Below are positions 8,530 to 16,584 of a DNA stretch of 64,000 nt, in pieces; the first letter of the stretch is position 1; each line of letters starts with the position of its first letter. This DNA is from Candidatus Planktophila sp. (GTDB lineage: Bacteria; Actinomycetota; Actinomycetes; Nanopelagicales; Nanopelagicaceae), in contig JAFMBT010000007.1 in NCBI GenBank assembly GCA_017858325.1, positions 1 through 64,000 on the forward strand, written 5' to 3'. Under the pieces are notes generated by a model. That model was not told the origin of the DNA and did not search any database. It saw nothing but the letters and a program-made list of their open reading frames with translations. The translations under genes were made by a program, and so were the position numbers.

Positions 8530-8614
8530 TGGTGGCGGGTGAAGGATTTGAACCTTCGAAGGCAGAGCCGGGGGATTTACAGTCCCCTCCCATTGGCCGC
8601 TCGGGCAACCCGCC
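8530..8614 (-). tRNA. tRNA-Tyr (GTA), CCA encoded
   Basis: The minus strand runs GGCGGGTTGCCCGAGCGGCC, then anticodon stem GGGGA with loop CTGTAAA (anticodon GTA), then a long class II variable arm and the T arm GGTTCAAATCC. Acceptor arms GGCGGGT/ACCCGCC pair fully, followed by A and an encoded CCA. Its 3' end faces the IclR-SDR-GH99-like cassette, which ends 19 bases away. The 116 bases upstream, towards cdd, hold two small inverted repeats (8614-8628 and 8630-8645) of unknown use. Confidence 0.97.
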
Positions 8615-8718
8615 ATGTGTAATACATGAGGAAAATTACTTTTCCTAGCCGTGTAGTGCTGGCGTATCGTAACAAAGAGGCGGGGCTGAGACCAATTCCC
8701 AATCTGGGCTCTCACCCG

Positions 8719-8724
8719 TAGAAT
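8719..8724 (+). promoter_or_regulatory. -10 element TAGAAT for the cdd operon
   Basis: TAGAAT is followed by six bases (CACGTG) and then the cdd ATG at 8731. There is no Shine-Dalgarno sequence, so a leaderless transcript for the four-gene nucleoside operon is predicted. A GTG at 8728 would be the alternative start. Confidence 0.6.
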
Positions 8725-8730
8725 CACGTG

Positions 8731-9123
8731 ATGAGCGCAGATATCGACTGGGATTCAATCCATAACCTTGCAAAAGATGCGATGAAGAAAGCCTACGCCC
8801 CATATTCAAAATTTCCAGTGGGAGTAGCAGCCCTCGTCAACGATGGCCGACTAATCAGTGGTGCAAATGTTGAGAATGCTAGCTACGGAATTGGATTATG
8901 TGCAGAGTGTTCACTTGTAAGCGCACTGACCATGTCTGGCGGCGGACGTCTTGTTGCAATTGTCTGTGTTGATGCCAATGGAAATTACTTGGCACCATGC
9001 GGTCGCTGTCGTCAATTGATCTTTGAACACGGTGGAAATGAAGCACTTCTGATGACACCAGATGGTCCACAAAAGATGAGTGCAATGTTGCCTTGGGCAT
9101 TTGGACCAGAAGATCTCAAGTAA
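8731..9123 (+). CDS. cdd: Cytidine deaminase
   Basis: This enzyme converts cytidine and deoxycytidine to uridine and deoxyuridine. It is the short homotetrameric type, about 130 residues. It shows APYSKFPVG, the substrate motif NVENASYGIGLCAEC with catalytic Glu and zinc Cys, and the second zinc site PCGRCRQ. I start at ATG 8731, six bases after a -10 element. It is the first gene of a tight operon with add, a P450 and a nucleoside hydrolase; add begins immediately after the stop codon. Confidence 0.96.
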   Translation: MSADIDWDSIHNLAKDAMKKAYAPYSKFPVGVAALVNDGRLISGANVENASYGIGLCAECSLVSALTMSGGGRLVAIVCVDANGNYLAPCGRCRQLIFEHGGNEALLMTPDGPQKMSAMLPWAFGPEDLK

Positions 9124-10212
9124 ATGACCCTCCTTCTTAGTACCGATGTCATTGCCCGCGCCCCAAAGGTTTTACTACACGATCATTTAGATGGTGGCTT
9201 ACGGCCACAAACCATGATTGATCATGCGCTGGCAAGTGGATACACCAAACTTCCTAGCTATAACCCAGATGAGCTCGCAACGTGGTTTGTCAACGCATGT
9301 AGTTCAGGAACGCTGGAGCTTTACCTAGAAACTTTTGAACATACGATCTCTGTGATGCAGACCCGGGAAGAGATCATTCGCGTCGCCCGTGAATGTGTCC
9401 TCGATCTTGCAGCTGATGGAGTGGTCTACGCAGAAGTACGTGGCGCACCAGAACTCTTTACCCGTAAAGGTTTGACGATCGATGACGTGATCGAAGCAAC
9501 TGTTGAGGGCCATAACCAAGGAATGGCAGAGGCGAAGGCGGCCGGACGAGTTATTCGTGTTGAGGCTCTGCTCTGTGCGCTACGTCAAAATAGCTTCAGC
9601 GATGAGGTCGCAACAAAGGTCGTGAAGTACAAAGGTCGCGGGGTAGTTGGCTTTGATATTGCAGGCCCTGAGGCAGGTTTCCCGCCAACAGATCACATCA
9701 AGGCCTTTGATTATCTTCGTGCAAATGGGGCTCACTTCACGATCCATGCCGGTGAGGCATTTGGCGTGGAATCGATTGAACTTGCTCTGCGTGACTGCCG
9801 TGCAGAGCGAATTGGTCACGGTATTCGGTTGATCGACGATATTGATTTCTCTTCCAGTGTTCCTGTCCTGGGCTCACTTGCACAGGAGATTCTTGATCGC
9901 CAAATCTGTCTTGAGATGGCACCTACATCGAATCTACAGACAGGCGGTGCGGCATCGTATGAAACCCATCAAATTGGTGTGATGAAAAAGCTTGGATTTA
10001 ACGTCACCATCAATACTGATAATCGATTGATGAGTGCAACATCCATGATCCGTGAAATTACTGAGATTTCTCGTGGGTACAGCTGGACGATCGATGATCT
10101 CCATGATGTTGCCCGTAACGGCATTATGAGTGCCTTTATCTCTGATGAAGATAAGCATAGTATTTACAATAATCAGATCAGACCAGTGTTCACCGAGTTA
10201 GGTTCCAAGTGA
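9124..10212 (+). CDS. add: Adenosine deaminase
   Basis: This enzyme deaminates adenosine and deoxyadenosine to inosine and deoxyinosine. It has 362 residues, the usual length. Metal-binding HDHLDGG is near residue 19. HAGE (catalytic Glu) and RIGHGIRL follow, and the C-terminal NTDNRLMS matches the variant common in actinobacterial enzymes. Its ATG abuts the cdd stop codon with no spacer, so translation depends on cdd. The stop overlaps the GTG of the P450 gene (GTGA). Confidence 0.95.
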   Translation: MTLLLSTDVIARAPKVLLHDHLDGGLRPQTMIDHALASGYTKLPSYNPDELATWFVNACSSGTLELYLETFEHTISVMQTREEIIRVARECVLDLAADGVVYAEVRGAPELFTRKGLTIDDVIEATVEGHNQGMAEAKAAGRVIRVEALLCALRQNSFSDEVATKVVKYKGRGVVGFDIAGPEAGFPPTDHIKAFDYLRANGAHFTIHAGEAFGVESIELALRDCRAERIGHGIRLIDDIDFSSSVPVLGSLAQEILDRQICLEMAPTSNLQTGGAASYETHQIGVMKKLGFNVTINTDNRLMSATSMIREITEISRGYSWTIDDLHDVARNGIMSAFISDEDKHSIYNNQIRPVFTELGSK

Positions 10213-11387
10213 TTGATTTTAAGAACGCTGACTTTATTGAGAACCCTTATCCAGCGTTAAAGGAATTGCGTGCCTTTGGCAAACCAATCTGGCACGAGGA
10301 TCTCAATATGTTCTTGGCTGCAAAACATAGTGATGCTAATGATGTACTGCGCAATAAATCTCTCGGTCGTATCTTTGTACCAAAGACGCCAGAGACCGAA
10401 TGGTTTGAATTCAACTATCTCCATGCAGATTCAATATTAGATAGCGAGCCACCCAAGCACACTCGCTTACGATCTCTAGTAGCTAAAGCTTTTAATCGCC
10501 ACCGTATCGAAGCGTTGCGGCCAGATATCCAGCGCCTAACCCATCAACTGCTTGATTCGATCGAAGCCAAAGGTGGTGAATTCGACATCATCGCAGATTA
10601 TGCCGAACCCTTGCCAGTCAAAGTTATTGCAGCGCTACTTGGCTTTCCTGATAGTGATGAGCACCTACTTCGCCCATGGTCACAGTCAATTGTGAAGATG
10701 TATGAAGTTAATCCTTCCCAGGCGTATAAGGATGAGGCGAAGAAGGCCGCGAAAGAGTTTGCAGATTATGTACACGGCCTGATGTTGGAAAGATTGAAAA
10801 ATCCGACTGCAGATTTGATCACAGAACTTGCTCAGGTAAGTGAATCGGGTGAAAAGCTTTCGACCCAAGAACTCATCGCGACATGCATCCTCTTACTCAA
10901 CGCGGGCCATGAAGCCAGTGTGAACGGCTTCGGTAACGGAATCGTTGCAGCCTTTAACCACCCTGATCAGTGGAAGTTGCTGCAAGCTCAGCCTGATGCG
11001 ATTGCAGATACTGCTATCGAAGAGTTCTTGCGATTCGACGCACCTCTGCACTTCTTTGATCGTACTGCAACTGCCGATACCGAAATTGGTGGCGTTGAGA
11101 TTAGGCAAGGCCAGAAGATTGTCTCTTTGTTGGGTTCTGCCAATCGTGATGAAGATGTCTTTATAGATAGTGATCGCATGGATCTGACGCGCGATCCTAA
11201 TCCTCATATTGGATTTGGCGCAGGTATTCATTTCTGTCTCGGAGCACCTCTTGCCCGACTTGAAATGTCGATCTCACTCCCAGAACTCTTTAAGCGATTC
11301 CCGACACTTGAATTAACAACAACGCCAGTTCGTCGTCCGACGTTCTCTCTCCGAGGCTATGAATCTGTCATGGCGAAAGCGAAGTGA
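10209..11387 (+). CDS. Cytochrome P450 within the nucleoside operon
   Basis: This is a soluble bacterial P450 of 392 residues. It has the I-helix motif LLNAGHEASVNGFGNG near residue 232, the ExxR-type motif EEFLRF, and the haem-binding loop FGAGIHFCLGAPLAR near residue 340. All core elements look intact. It starts at GTG overlapping the add stop (GTGA), and its own TGA overlaps the next start. It is therefore coupled to adenosine deaminase and a nucleoside hydrolase. No ferredoxin or reductase gene is adjacent. A modified nucleoside is an attractive substrate guess but is inference only. Confidence 0.95.
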   Translation: MIDFKNADFIENPYPALKELRAFGKPIWHEDLNMFLAAKHSDANDVLRNKSLGRIFVPKTPETEWFEFNYLHADSILDSEPPKHTRLRSLVAKAFNRHRIEALRPDIQRLTHQLLDSIEAKGGEFDIIADYAEPLPVKVIAALLGFPDSDEHLLRPWSQSIVKMYEVNPSQAYKDEAKKAAKEFADYVHGLMLERLKNPTADLITELAQVSESGEKLSTQELIATCILLLNAGHEASVNGFGNGIVAAFNHPDQWKLLQAQPDAIADTAIEEFLRFDAPLHFFDRTATADTEIGGVEIRQGQKIVSLLGSANRDEDVFIDSDRMDLTRDPNPHIGFGAGIHFCLGAPLARLEMSISLPELFKRFPTLELTTTPVRRPTFSLRGYESVMAKAK

Positions 11388-12334
11388 AAGAGATGAAGAA
11401 AAATCTGATTCTTGATGTTGACACCGGAATTGATGATGCATTTGCGCTCTTATTTGCAGCGCGCCATCCTGAAATCAATCTCTTAGGTGTTACCTGTGTT
11501 GATGGAAACACCAATCTCAAGCAGGTAATCATCAATACGCTCAAAGTCCTTGATGCCGCAGGGGCTGCAGATATTCCAGTTGCAAAGGGTGCTACTCGCC
11601 CACTTATTGAAGAGCCACGTTATGCCGAATATATCCATGGCAGTGATGGTCTAGGTGATCTAGGAACACCACTATCAACGCGCGCGCTAGATCCGCGGCC
11701 AGCAGTTGAACTTATTCGTGATCTTATTGAAGGAACAGATGGCCCGGTAACTTTGGTTCCACTAGGTCCGCTGACAAATATTGCACTCTTCTTGCGTTCA
11801 TATCCAGAGACAGCTGCAAAGCTTGAGCGCATTGTATTGATGGGCGGATCAGCATCTTCTGGCAATGCCACACCTGCTGCAGAATTTAACGTCTGGCATG
11901 ATCCAGAGGCGGCAGCTATTGTCTTTAGTAGCGGAGTTCCAATCACAATGTATGGCCTTGATGTCTTTATGGAGCCACGCGTTTCGGCAGCACAAGCTGC
12001 AGCACTGATTGCAGAAGGTGCTGCCTGTTCAACATTTGCAGGGCGATTGATTGAGCACTTTATTAAGCAGGTTGGCCACGATGTGACGCTCGGTGATTAT
12101 GGCGCTGTCGCAACTGCGATCAAGCCAGAACTATCAACCTATGAACATTTTAAAATTGTTGTCGACACCAGCTTTGGCCCAAGTCGCGGACAAACTTTAT
12201 GTGATCGGCGCGAGTGGAAAGATGAAGAGCCAGAGTCAACTCATGCAAAGGCACCATTGGTACAGGTTGCCATGAAGGTGGATGTTCCAGCGATGATCTC
12301 GCTCTGGCTGAAGACAATTTCTACAAAGAGTTAA
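11384..12334 (+). CDS. Nucleoside hydrolase (IUNH family), copy 1
   Basis: This enzyme hydrolyses the N-glycosidic bond of ribonucleosides to free base and ribose. The calcium-binding motif DVDTGIDDAFAL sits at the N-terminus and is typical of the family. TLVPLGPLTNIALFL and FNVWHDPEAAAIV are further family blocks. Length is 316 residues. The start may be GTG 11384, coupled as GTGA to the P450 gene, or ATG 11393. It ends the cdd-add-P450 operon and overlaps the convergent ALDH-like gene by four bases. Base preference is not readable. Confidence 0.92.
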   Translation: MKEMKKNLILDVDTGIDDAFALLFAARHPEINLLGVTCVDGNTNLKQVIINTLKVLDAAGAADIPVAKGATRPLIEEPRYAEYIHGSDGLGDLGTPLSTRALDPRPAVELIRDLIEGTDGPVTLVPLGPLTNIALFLRSYPETAAKLERIVLMGGSASSGNATPAAEFNVWHDPEAAAIVFSSGVPITMYGLDVFMEPRVSAAQAAALIAEGAACSTFAGRLIEHFIKQVGHDVTLGDYGAVATAIKPELSTYEHFKIVVDTSFGPSRGQTLCDRREWKDEEPESTHAKAPLVQVAMKVDVPAMISLWLKTISTKS

Positions 12335-13179
12335 ACCCCGATTGGGTGCCAGACAGTTTTATTCTCCATAAAGGAGAGAACTCGCTGTGGGCTCTTCGCC
12401 TCTTTGAATCTAAAGATTCGCTTGAGGTTATCTGCTCCTGCAATTCGAAGATCTTTCTCTTGCGCAGTTGATAAACCGCTAGCATCAATTCCATCGATAT
12501 CCATATGAGAGCTGGCCCAGGGAGCAAGTTCGGCCGGAGATCCGGTAAGAATGTTGACGACTCCCCCAGGTAGATCACTTGTTCCAAGTGCTTCGCTCAG
12601 TGTTATTGCACCAAGTGGATACTTTTCGCTAGCAATCACTATCGCGGTATTTCCACCAGCGAGAACCGGAGCAAGTGATTGCACTAGTCCAAGAAGTGAT
12701 GGCTTTGCTGGTGCAAAGACTGTAACCACGCCAAGGGCTTCAGGAATAGTGAAGTTATAGAACGACCCTGAGACAGCATTGGTTGAGCCGTAAATTGAGC
12801 CAATCTTGTCACACCACCCTGAGTACCAGACCCAGAGATCGATCGCTTCTTCCACCTGTTTTTTGGCAACAGATGGTGTTACTCCTTCGAGAGCAACGAT
12901 CTCATCGACAAATTGCGCAGTACGGCCTTCCATCATCTCTGCGATGCGGTACAAAATCTGTCCGCGGTTAAATGCAGTTGCACCAGACCATCCACCGTGC
13001 GCACCACGTGCTGCAACGACTGCATCTCGTAGATCTTTGCGTGAGGCAAGAGATGGGTTGGCGATAAAGTTGCCTTTGGAATCTTTAACTTCGTATGTGC
13101 GACCTGACTCGCTACGTGGGAAGGCTCCCCCGATAAAGAGTTTGTAGGTCTTCTTCACATCAATGCGAGAATCCGACAT
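12331..13179 (-). CDS. Aldehyde dehydrogenase-like protein lacking the catalytic domain
   Basis: This 282-residue protein aligns by eye with the N-terminal NAD-binding part of aldehyde dehydrogenases (YKLFIGGAFPRSESGRTYEV, FAPAKPSLLGLVQSLAPVLAGGN, DLPGGVVNILTG). It stops near residue 282 with no region matching the catalytic cysteine loop of the neighbouring full-length enzyme. Several invariant ALDH positions are altered; the usual PWNFP block reads as FAPAKP. It directly follows the full-length ALDH gene with a one-base overlap. The reading frame is clean, so it looks like a maintained short paralogue and not a fresh pseudogene. A structural or regulatory subunit is a guess. Confidence 0.8.
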   Translation of the reverse strand: MSDSRIDVKKTYKLFIGGAFPRSESGRTYEVKDSKGNFIANPSLASRKDLRDAVVAARGAHGGWSGATAFNRGQILYRIAEMMEGRTAQFVDEIVALEGVTPSVAKKQVEEAIDLWVWYSGWCDKIGSIYGSTNAVSGSFYNFTIPEALGVVTVFAPAKPSLLGLVQSLAPVLAGGNTAIVIASEKYPLGAITLSEALGTSDLPGGVVNILTGSPAELAPWASSHMDIDGIDASGLSTAQEKDLRIAGADNLKRIFRFKEAKSPQRVLSFMENKTVWHPIGV

Positions 13180-14615
13180 TACTTTGCTCCCTTCAAATAT
13201 GCAGCAAGTCCATGACGTCCACCTTCACGGCCCCAGCCAGATTCTTTATAACCACCAAATGGGCTGGCTGGATCAAATTTATTAAAGGTATTAGCCCAGA
13301 TGACTCCAGCCTTTAAATGCTTAGCTGTCCAAAGAATGCGTGATCCCTTATCGGTCCACACGCCGGCTGATAATCCATATGGGGTGTTGTTGGCTTTTTC
13401 AATCGCTTCTTGTGGAGTTCTAAATGAGATAACAGAAAGTACCGGACCAAAGATCTCTTCTCGTGCAATGCGGTGTGCTTGAGTAACGCCTGTGAAAAAT
13501 GTGGGTGGATACCAGAATCCTTTAGCAGGAATTGTGCAGGCGGCGGAGAAACGCTCAGCACCTTCAGTATCGCCAGAGATTGCGAGTTCGGTAATTTTCT
13601 CAAGCTGTTCACGCGAGTTAATTGCACCGATATCCGTGTTCTTATCCAGTGGATCGCCGAGGCGAATCTGGGACATGCGGCGCTTGAGTTTTTCGAGAAG
13701 TTCTTCTTGAATATTCTCTTGCACAAGAAGTCGTGAACCAGCGCAGCAGACGTGGCCTTGGTTAAAGAAGATTCCATTGATAATTCCTTCGACAGTTTCA
13801 TCGATGGGGGCATCTTCGAAGACGATATTTGCGCCCTTGCCGCCAAGTTCAAGGGTAAGTCCTTTGCCTGTGCCTGCAACTGAGCGGGCAATCAGCTTGC
13901 CGACATCGGTAGAGCCGGTAAATGCGATCTTATTAATTCCTGGGTGGTTAACCAGTGCAGCACCCGTTGCACCGTCACCGGTAACAATGTTGACAACTCC
14001 TGCTGGAAGTTCTGCCTGTTGGCAAACTTGAGCAAAGAGAAGTGCGGTCAACGGTGTTGTCTCTGCTGGCTTTAAGACAACGGTATTTCCTGTTGCAAGT
14101 GCCGGTGCAACTTTCCAGGCGAGCATTAAGAGCGGGAAGTTCCAAGGAATAATTTGTCCAACTACACCGTAAGGCTTTGGATTTTCACCAACACCGGCAT
14201 GCTCTAACTTATCTGCCCATCCTGCATGATAGAAAAAGTGTGCGGCAGAAAGTGGAATATCGATATCTCGCGTTTCACGGATGGGCTTTCCATTATCCAT
14301 AGTTTCAAGGACTGCAAATTCACGTGCACGCTCTTGCATTATCCGCGCAATACGATAGAGATATTTCCCGCGCTCTGCTGGCGCCATCTTCGACCAGACT
14401 TTAAGGCCATCCTGTGCCGCCTTAACTGCCTTATCGATATCGCTCTTCTCTGCGTAGGCGATCTTCGCTAAAACTTCTTCTGTCGCTGGATTTATAGTTG
14501 TAAAGGTCTTACCAGACTTTGGTGCTACAAACTTGCCGCCGATAAAGAGTTTATAGAGAGGATCAATTGTGACTATTGCCTTTGATTCTGGCGCACCGGA
14601 GTACTCAAATGTCAT
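13179..14615 (-). CDS. Aldehyde dehydrogenase
   Basis: This is an NAD(P)-dependent aldehyde dehydrogenase of 478 residues, full length for the family. Features are QIIPWNFPLLMLAWK, the general-base motif LELGGKGANIVFEDA, and the catalytic cysteine in FNQGHVCCAGSRL. The C-terminal NTFNKFDPASPFGGYKESGWGR is also typical. AAAGGA precedes the ATG at 14615. It is cotranscribed with deoC, whose product acetaldehyde is a sensible substrate; this is inferred from context, since related enzymes oxidise many aldehydes. Confidence 0.93.
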   Translation of the reverse strand: MTFEYSGAPESKAIVTIDPLYKLFIGGKFVAPKSGKTFTTINPATEEVLAKIAYAEKSDIDKAVKAAQDGLKVWSKMAPAERGKYLYRIARIMQERAREFAVLETMDNGKPIRETRDIDIPLSAAHFFYHAGWADKLEHAGVGENPKPYGVVGQIIPWNFPLLMLAWKVAPALATGNTVVLKPAETTPLTALLFAQVCQQAELPAGVVNIVTGDGATGAALVNHPGINKIAFTGSTDVGKLIARSVAGTGKGLTLELGGKGANIVFEDAPIDETVEGIINGIFFNQGHVCCAGSRLLVQENIQEELLEKLKRRMSQIRLGDPLDKNTDIGAINSREQLEKITELAISGDTEGAERFSAACTIPAKGFWYPPTFFTGVTQAHRIAREEIFGPVLSVISFRTPQEAIEKANNTPYGLSAGVWTDKGSRILWTAKHLKAGVIWANTFNKFDPASPFGGYKESGWGREGGRHGLAAYLKGAK

Positions 14616-14630
14616 CGTCTATTCCTTTAC

Positions 14631-15584
14631 CTAATCTAACGTCACATAATTTGCTCCGCCGTAATGGCCGGAGGTCAGCTTCTGTCTTTGCATCAGTAGA
14701 TCATTGAGCAGCGCGCTAGCACCGATTCGAAATAGCCCTGGGTTGAGCCATTCCTCTCCTGCCGTCTCTTTCACAAGAACTAATTGTTTGATGGCATCTT
14801 TTGTTGTTCTAATTCCACCCGCCGGTTTCACACCGATCCGCACACCTGTCATTTCGTAAAAATCACGGACCGCTTCTAGCATCACGAGTACGACTGGGGC
14901 CGTTGCAGCAGGTGCAACCTTGCCGGTACTTGTTTTGATGAAGTCAGCTCCGGCAGCCATGGCCAAGAAGCTCGCCTTTCGAACATTGTCATAGGTGACG
15001 AGTTCGCCGGTCTCAAGAATGACCTTCAAATGAGCCTTATCCCCGCATAGCGATTTGATGTAAACGATTTCACTATAAACCTTTTCAAGGTCCCCCGAGA
15101 GAAATGCTCCACGATCAATGACCATATCGATCTCGGTCGCTCCATCTGCGATGGCATCTTTTGTATCGCGCTCTTTTACTTCAAGGGATGCTCGACCTGA
15201 TGGAAATGCAGTCGACACTGCAGCAACTGGAATGTCGCCGCCGCCACTCTCGTCTAAATGTTTGCGTGCAGTGGCGACCATGTCGTTGTAAACACAGATT
15301 GCGCCGACATGAGGAACTGTTGGGTCAGTTGGATCCGGACGAATCGCTTTATTACAGATCGCTTTTACTTTTCCGTCAGTATCAGCACCTTCAAGAGTTG
15401 TTAAATCGATCATGCTAATTGCCATATCGATTGCCCATTTTTTACTTGCAGTCTTAATGCTACGTGTTGCGAGCATCGCAGCTCGTGCATCTGCACCAAC
15501 TTGGTCAACTGGCGATAAGGTCTTTAAGAAACCTTTAATCGATGCCAGCGAGCCATCAGTGAGTGCAGCAGCCGTAGTTACCAT
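14631..15584 (-). CDS. deoC: Deoxyribose-phosphate aldolase
   Basis: DeoC cleaves 2-deoxyribose-5-phosphate to glyceraldehyde-3-phosphate and acetaldehyde in deoxynucleoside breakdown. The Schiff-base lysine lies in FIKTSTGKVAP and the second active-site lysine in GVKPAGGIRTT; the conserved aspartate is in EIDMVIDRGAF. At 317 residues it is longer than the roughly 250-residue short forms, with an N-terminal extension of about 60 residues as in some actinobacterial and eukaryotic-type enzymes. It is the first gene of an operon with the two ALDH genes and has a near-perfect leaderless promoter. Confidence 0.94.
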   Translation of the reverse strand: MVTTAAALTDGSLASIKGFLKTLSPVDQVGADARAAMLATRSIKTASKKWAIDMAISMIDLTTLEGADTDGKVKAICNKAIRPDPTDPTVPHVGAICVYNDMVATARKHLDESGGGDIPVAAVSTAFPSGRASLEVKERDTKDAIADGATEIDMVIDRGAFLSGDLEKVYSEIVYIKSLCGDKAHLKVILETGELVTYDNVRKASFLAMAAGADFIKTSTGKVAPAATAPVVLVMLEAVRDFYEMTGVRIGVKPAGGIRTTKDAIKQLVLVKETAGEEWLNPGLFRIGASALLNDLLMQRQKLTSGHYGGANYVTLD

Positions 15585-15590
15585 AGCCCC

Positions 15591-15596
15591 ATCTTA
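15591..15596 (-). promoter_or_regulatory. -10 element TAAGAT for deoC
   Basis: On the minus strand TAAGAT is followed by GGGGCT and then the deoC ATG, exactly six bases. A leaderless deoC transcript is predicted. It lies back to back with the promoter of the next nucleoside hydrolase gene. Confidence 0.6.
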
Positions 15597-15633
15597 ACCG
15601 TGAGTGGCTCTTACTGAGAAGACCATTTATGAT

Positions 15634-15639
15634 TAAAGT
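15634..15639 (+). promoter_or_regulatory. -10 element TAAAGT for nucleoside hydrolase copy 2
   Basis: TAAAGT is followed by six bases (AGCCCC) and the ATG at 15646, with no Shine-Dalgarno sequence. The spacing is identical to that at deoC, cdd and the HAD gene. Confidence 0.6.
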
Positions 15640-15645
15640 AGCCCC

Positions 15646-16584
15646 ATGAAGCCAACTCCGATAGTTCTTGACTGCGATCCGGGCCATGATGATGCACTAG
15701 CCATGATTTTAGCCGCCCATAATCCAGTAATTAATCTCTTGGCAATAACAACAGTCTCTGGCAATGGAATTATCGCTAAGGTCACACAGAACGCACTGTC
15801 AATCTGCGCTCTTGCAAAGATAAATGTTCCTGTCGCTGAAGGTGCTGGAAATGCAATTCTTGGATATATTGAAGCGGCGACAGATATTCACGGTGAGACC
15901 GCACTTGATGGTGCGCCACTTCCGACACCAGCTTTTGAACTTGAAAAGATTTCTGGTGTTGATCTCATTGCAAAAGTTGTTCGCGAGCATCCTGAAAAAG
16001 TCACTCTCGTTGCAACGGGTCCTCTAACAAATATTGCTCTCTTTCTTAAGCTCTACCCAGAACTTCGTAGCAACATTGCAGAGATCGTATTTATGGGTGG
16101 CAGCGCCTCACGCGGTAACCGCACACCATATGCCGAATTCAATATTTGGATGGATCCTGAGGCGGCCGATGTTGTCATGAAATCAGGTCTTCCACTGACA
16201 ATGTGTGGCCTTGATGTGACCCACCAGGCTCTTGTCACTCAGCCTATCTTTGCCAAACTAGAAGCGATGGGTACCAATCTTTCAAAGACCGTCATTGGCT
16301 TACTCAAATTCTTCGCCTCAACTTACAACGACGTCTTTGAGATGCCAGATCCACCATTGCACGATCCTGTTGCAATTGCGCTCTTAATTGATCGTTCAGT
16401 TGTAAAGACTCGTCGTTCAAATGTAGAGATCGAACTTAACGGCAAATTTACTCGCGGTGCCACGGTGGTAGATATCTACAACCGCAGCGGATCTGCGGCG
16501 AATGTGGATGTTGCGCTAGAGCTCGACTTCGATAAGTTCTGGTCGATGATGCTTGATGCTGTTGAAAAAGCTGGGAAGGCTTAA
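15646..16584 (+). CDS. Nucleoside hydrolase (IUNH family), copy 2
   Basis: This is a 312-residue member of the inosine-uridine nucleoside N-ribohydrolase family. The metal-binding motif DCDPGHDDALAMI is at the N-terminus, close to that of pyrimidine-type ribonucleoside hydrolases. LVATGPLTNIALFLK and EFNIWMDPEAADVV follow, and a histidine is present in MPDPPLHDPVAIA, as expected for the active site. It is a single gene divergent from deoC, and it overlaps the convergent phosphorylase by four bases. Uridine-type preference is only suggested by the DPGHDDA form. Confidence 0.93.
   Translation: MKPTPIVLDCDPGHDDALAMILAAHNPVINLLAITTVSGNGIIAKVTQNALSICALAKINVPVAEGAGNAILGYIEAATDIHGETALDGAPLPTPAFELEKISGVDLIAKVVREHPEKVTLVATGPLTNIALFLKLYPELRSNIAEIVFMGGSASRGNRTPYAEFNIWMDPEAADVVMKSGLPLTMCGLDVTHQALVTQPIFAKLEAMGTNLSKTVIGLLKFFASTYNDVFEMPDPPLHDPVAIALLIDRSVVKTRRSNVEIELNGKFTRGATVVDIYNRSGSAANVDVALELDFDKFWSMMLDAVEKAGKA

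Noticed and set aside
12331-13179. Short ALDH read as a fresh pseudogene
   Set aside because: The frame is clean, packing is tight and no leftover catalytic-half sequence follows it; the next gene starts at once on the other strand.
13313-13891. 192-residue ORF in another frame of the ALDH gene
   Set aside because: It overlaps the intact ALDH frame with catalytic motifs and has low-complexity, non-family-like content.
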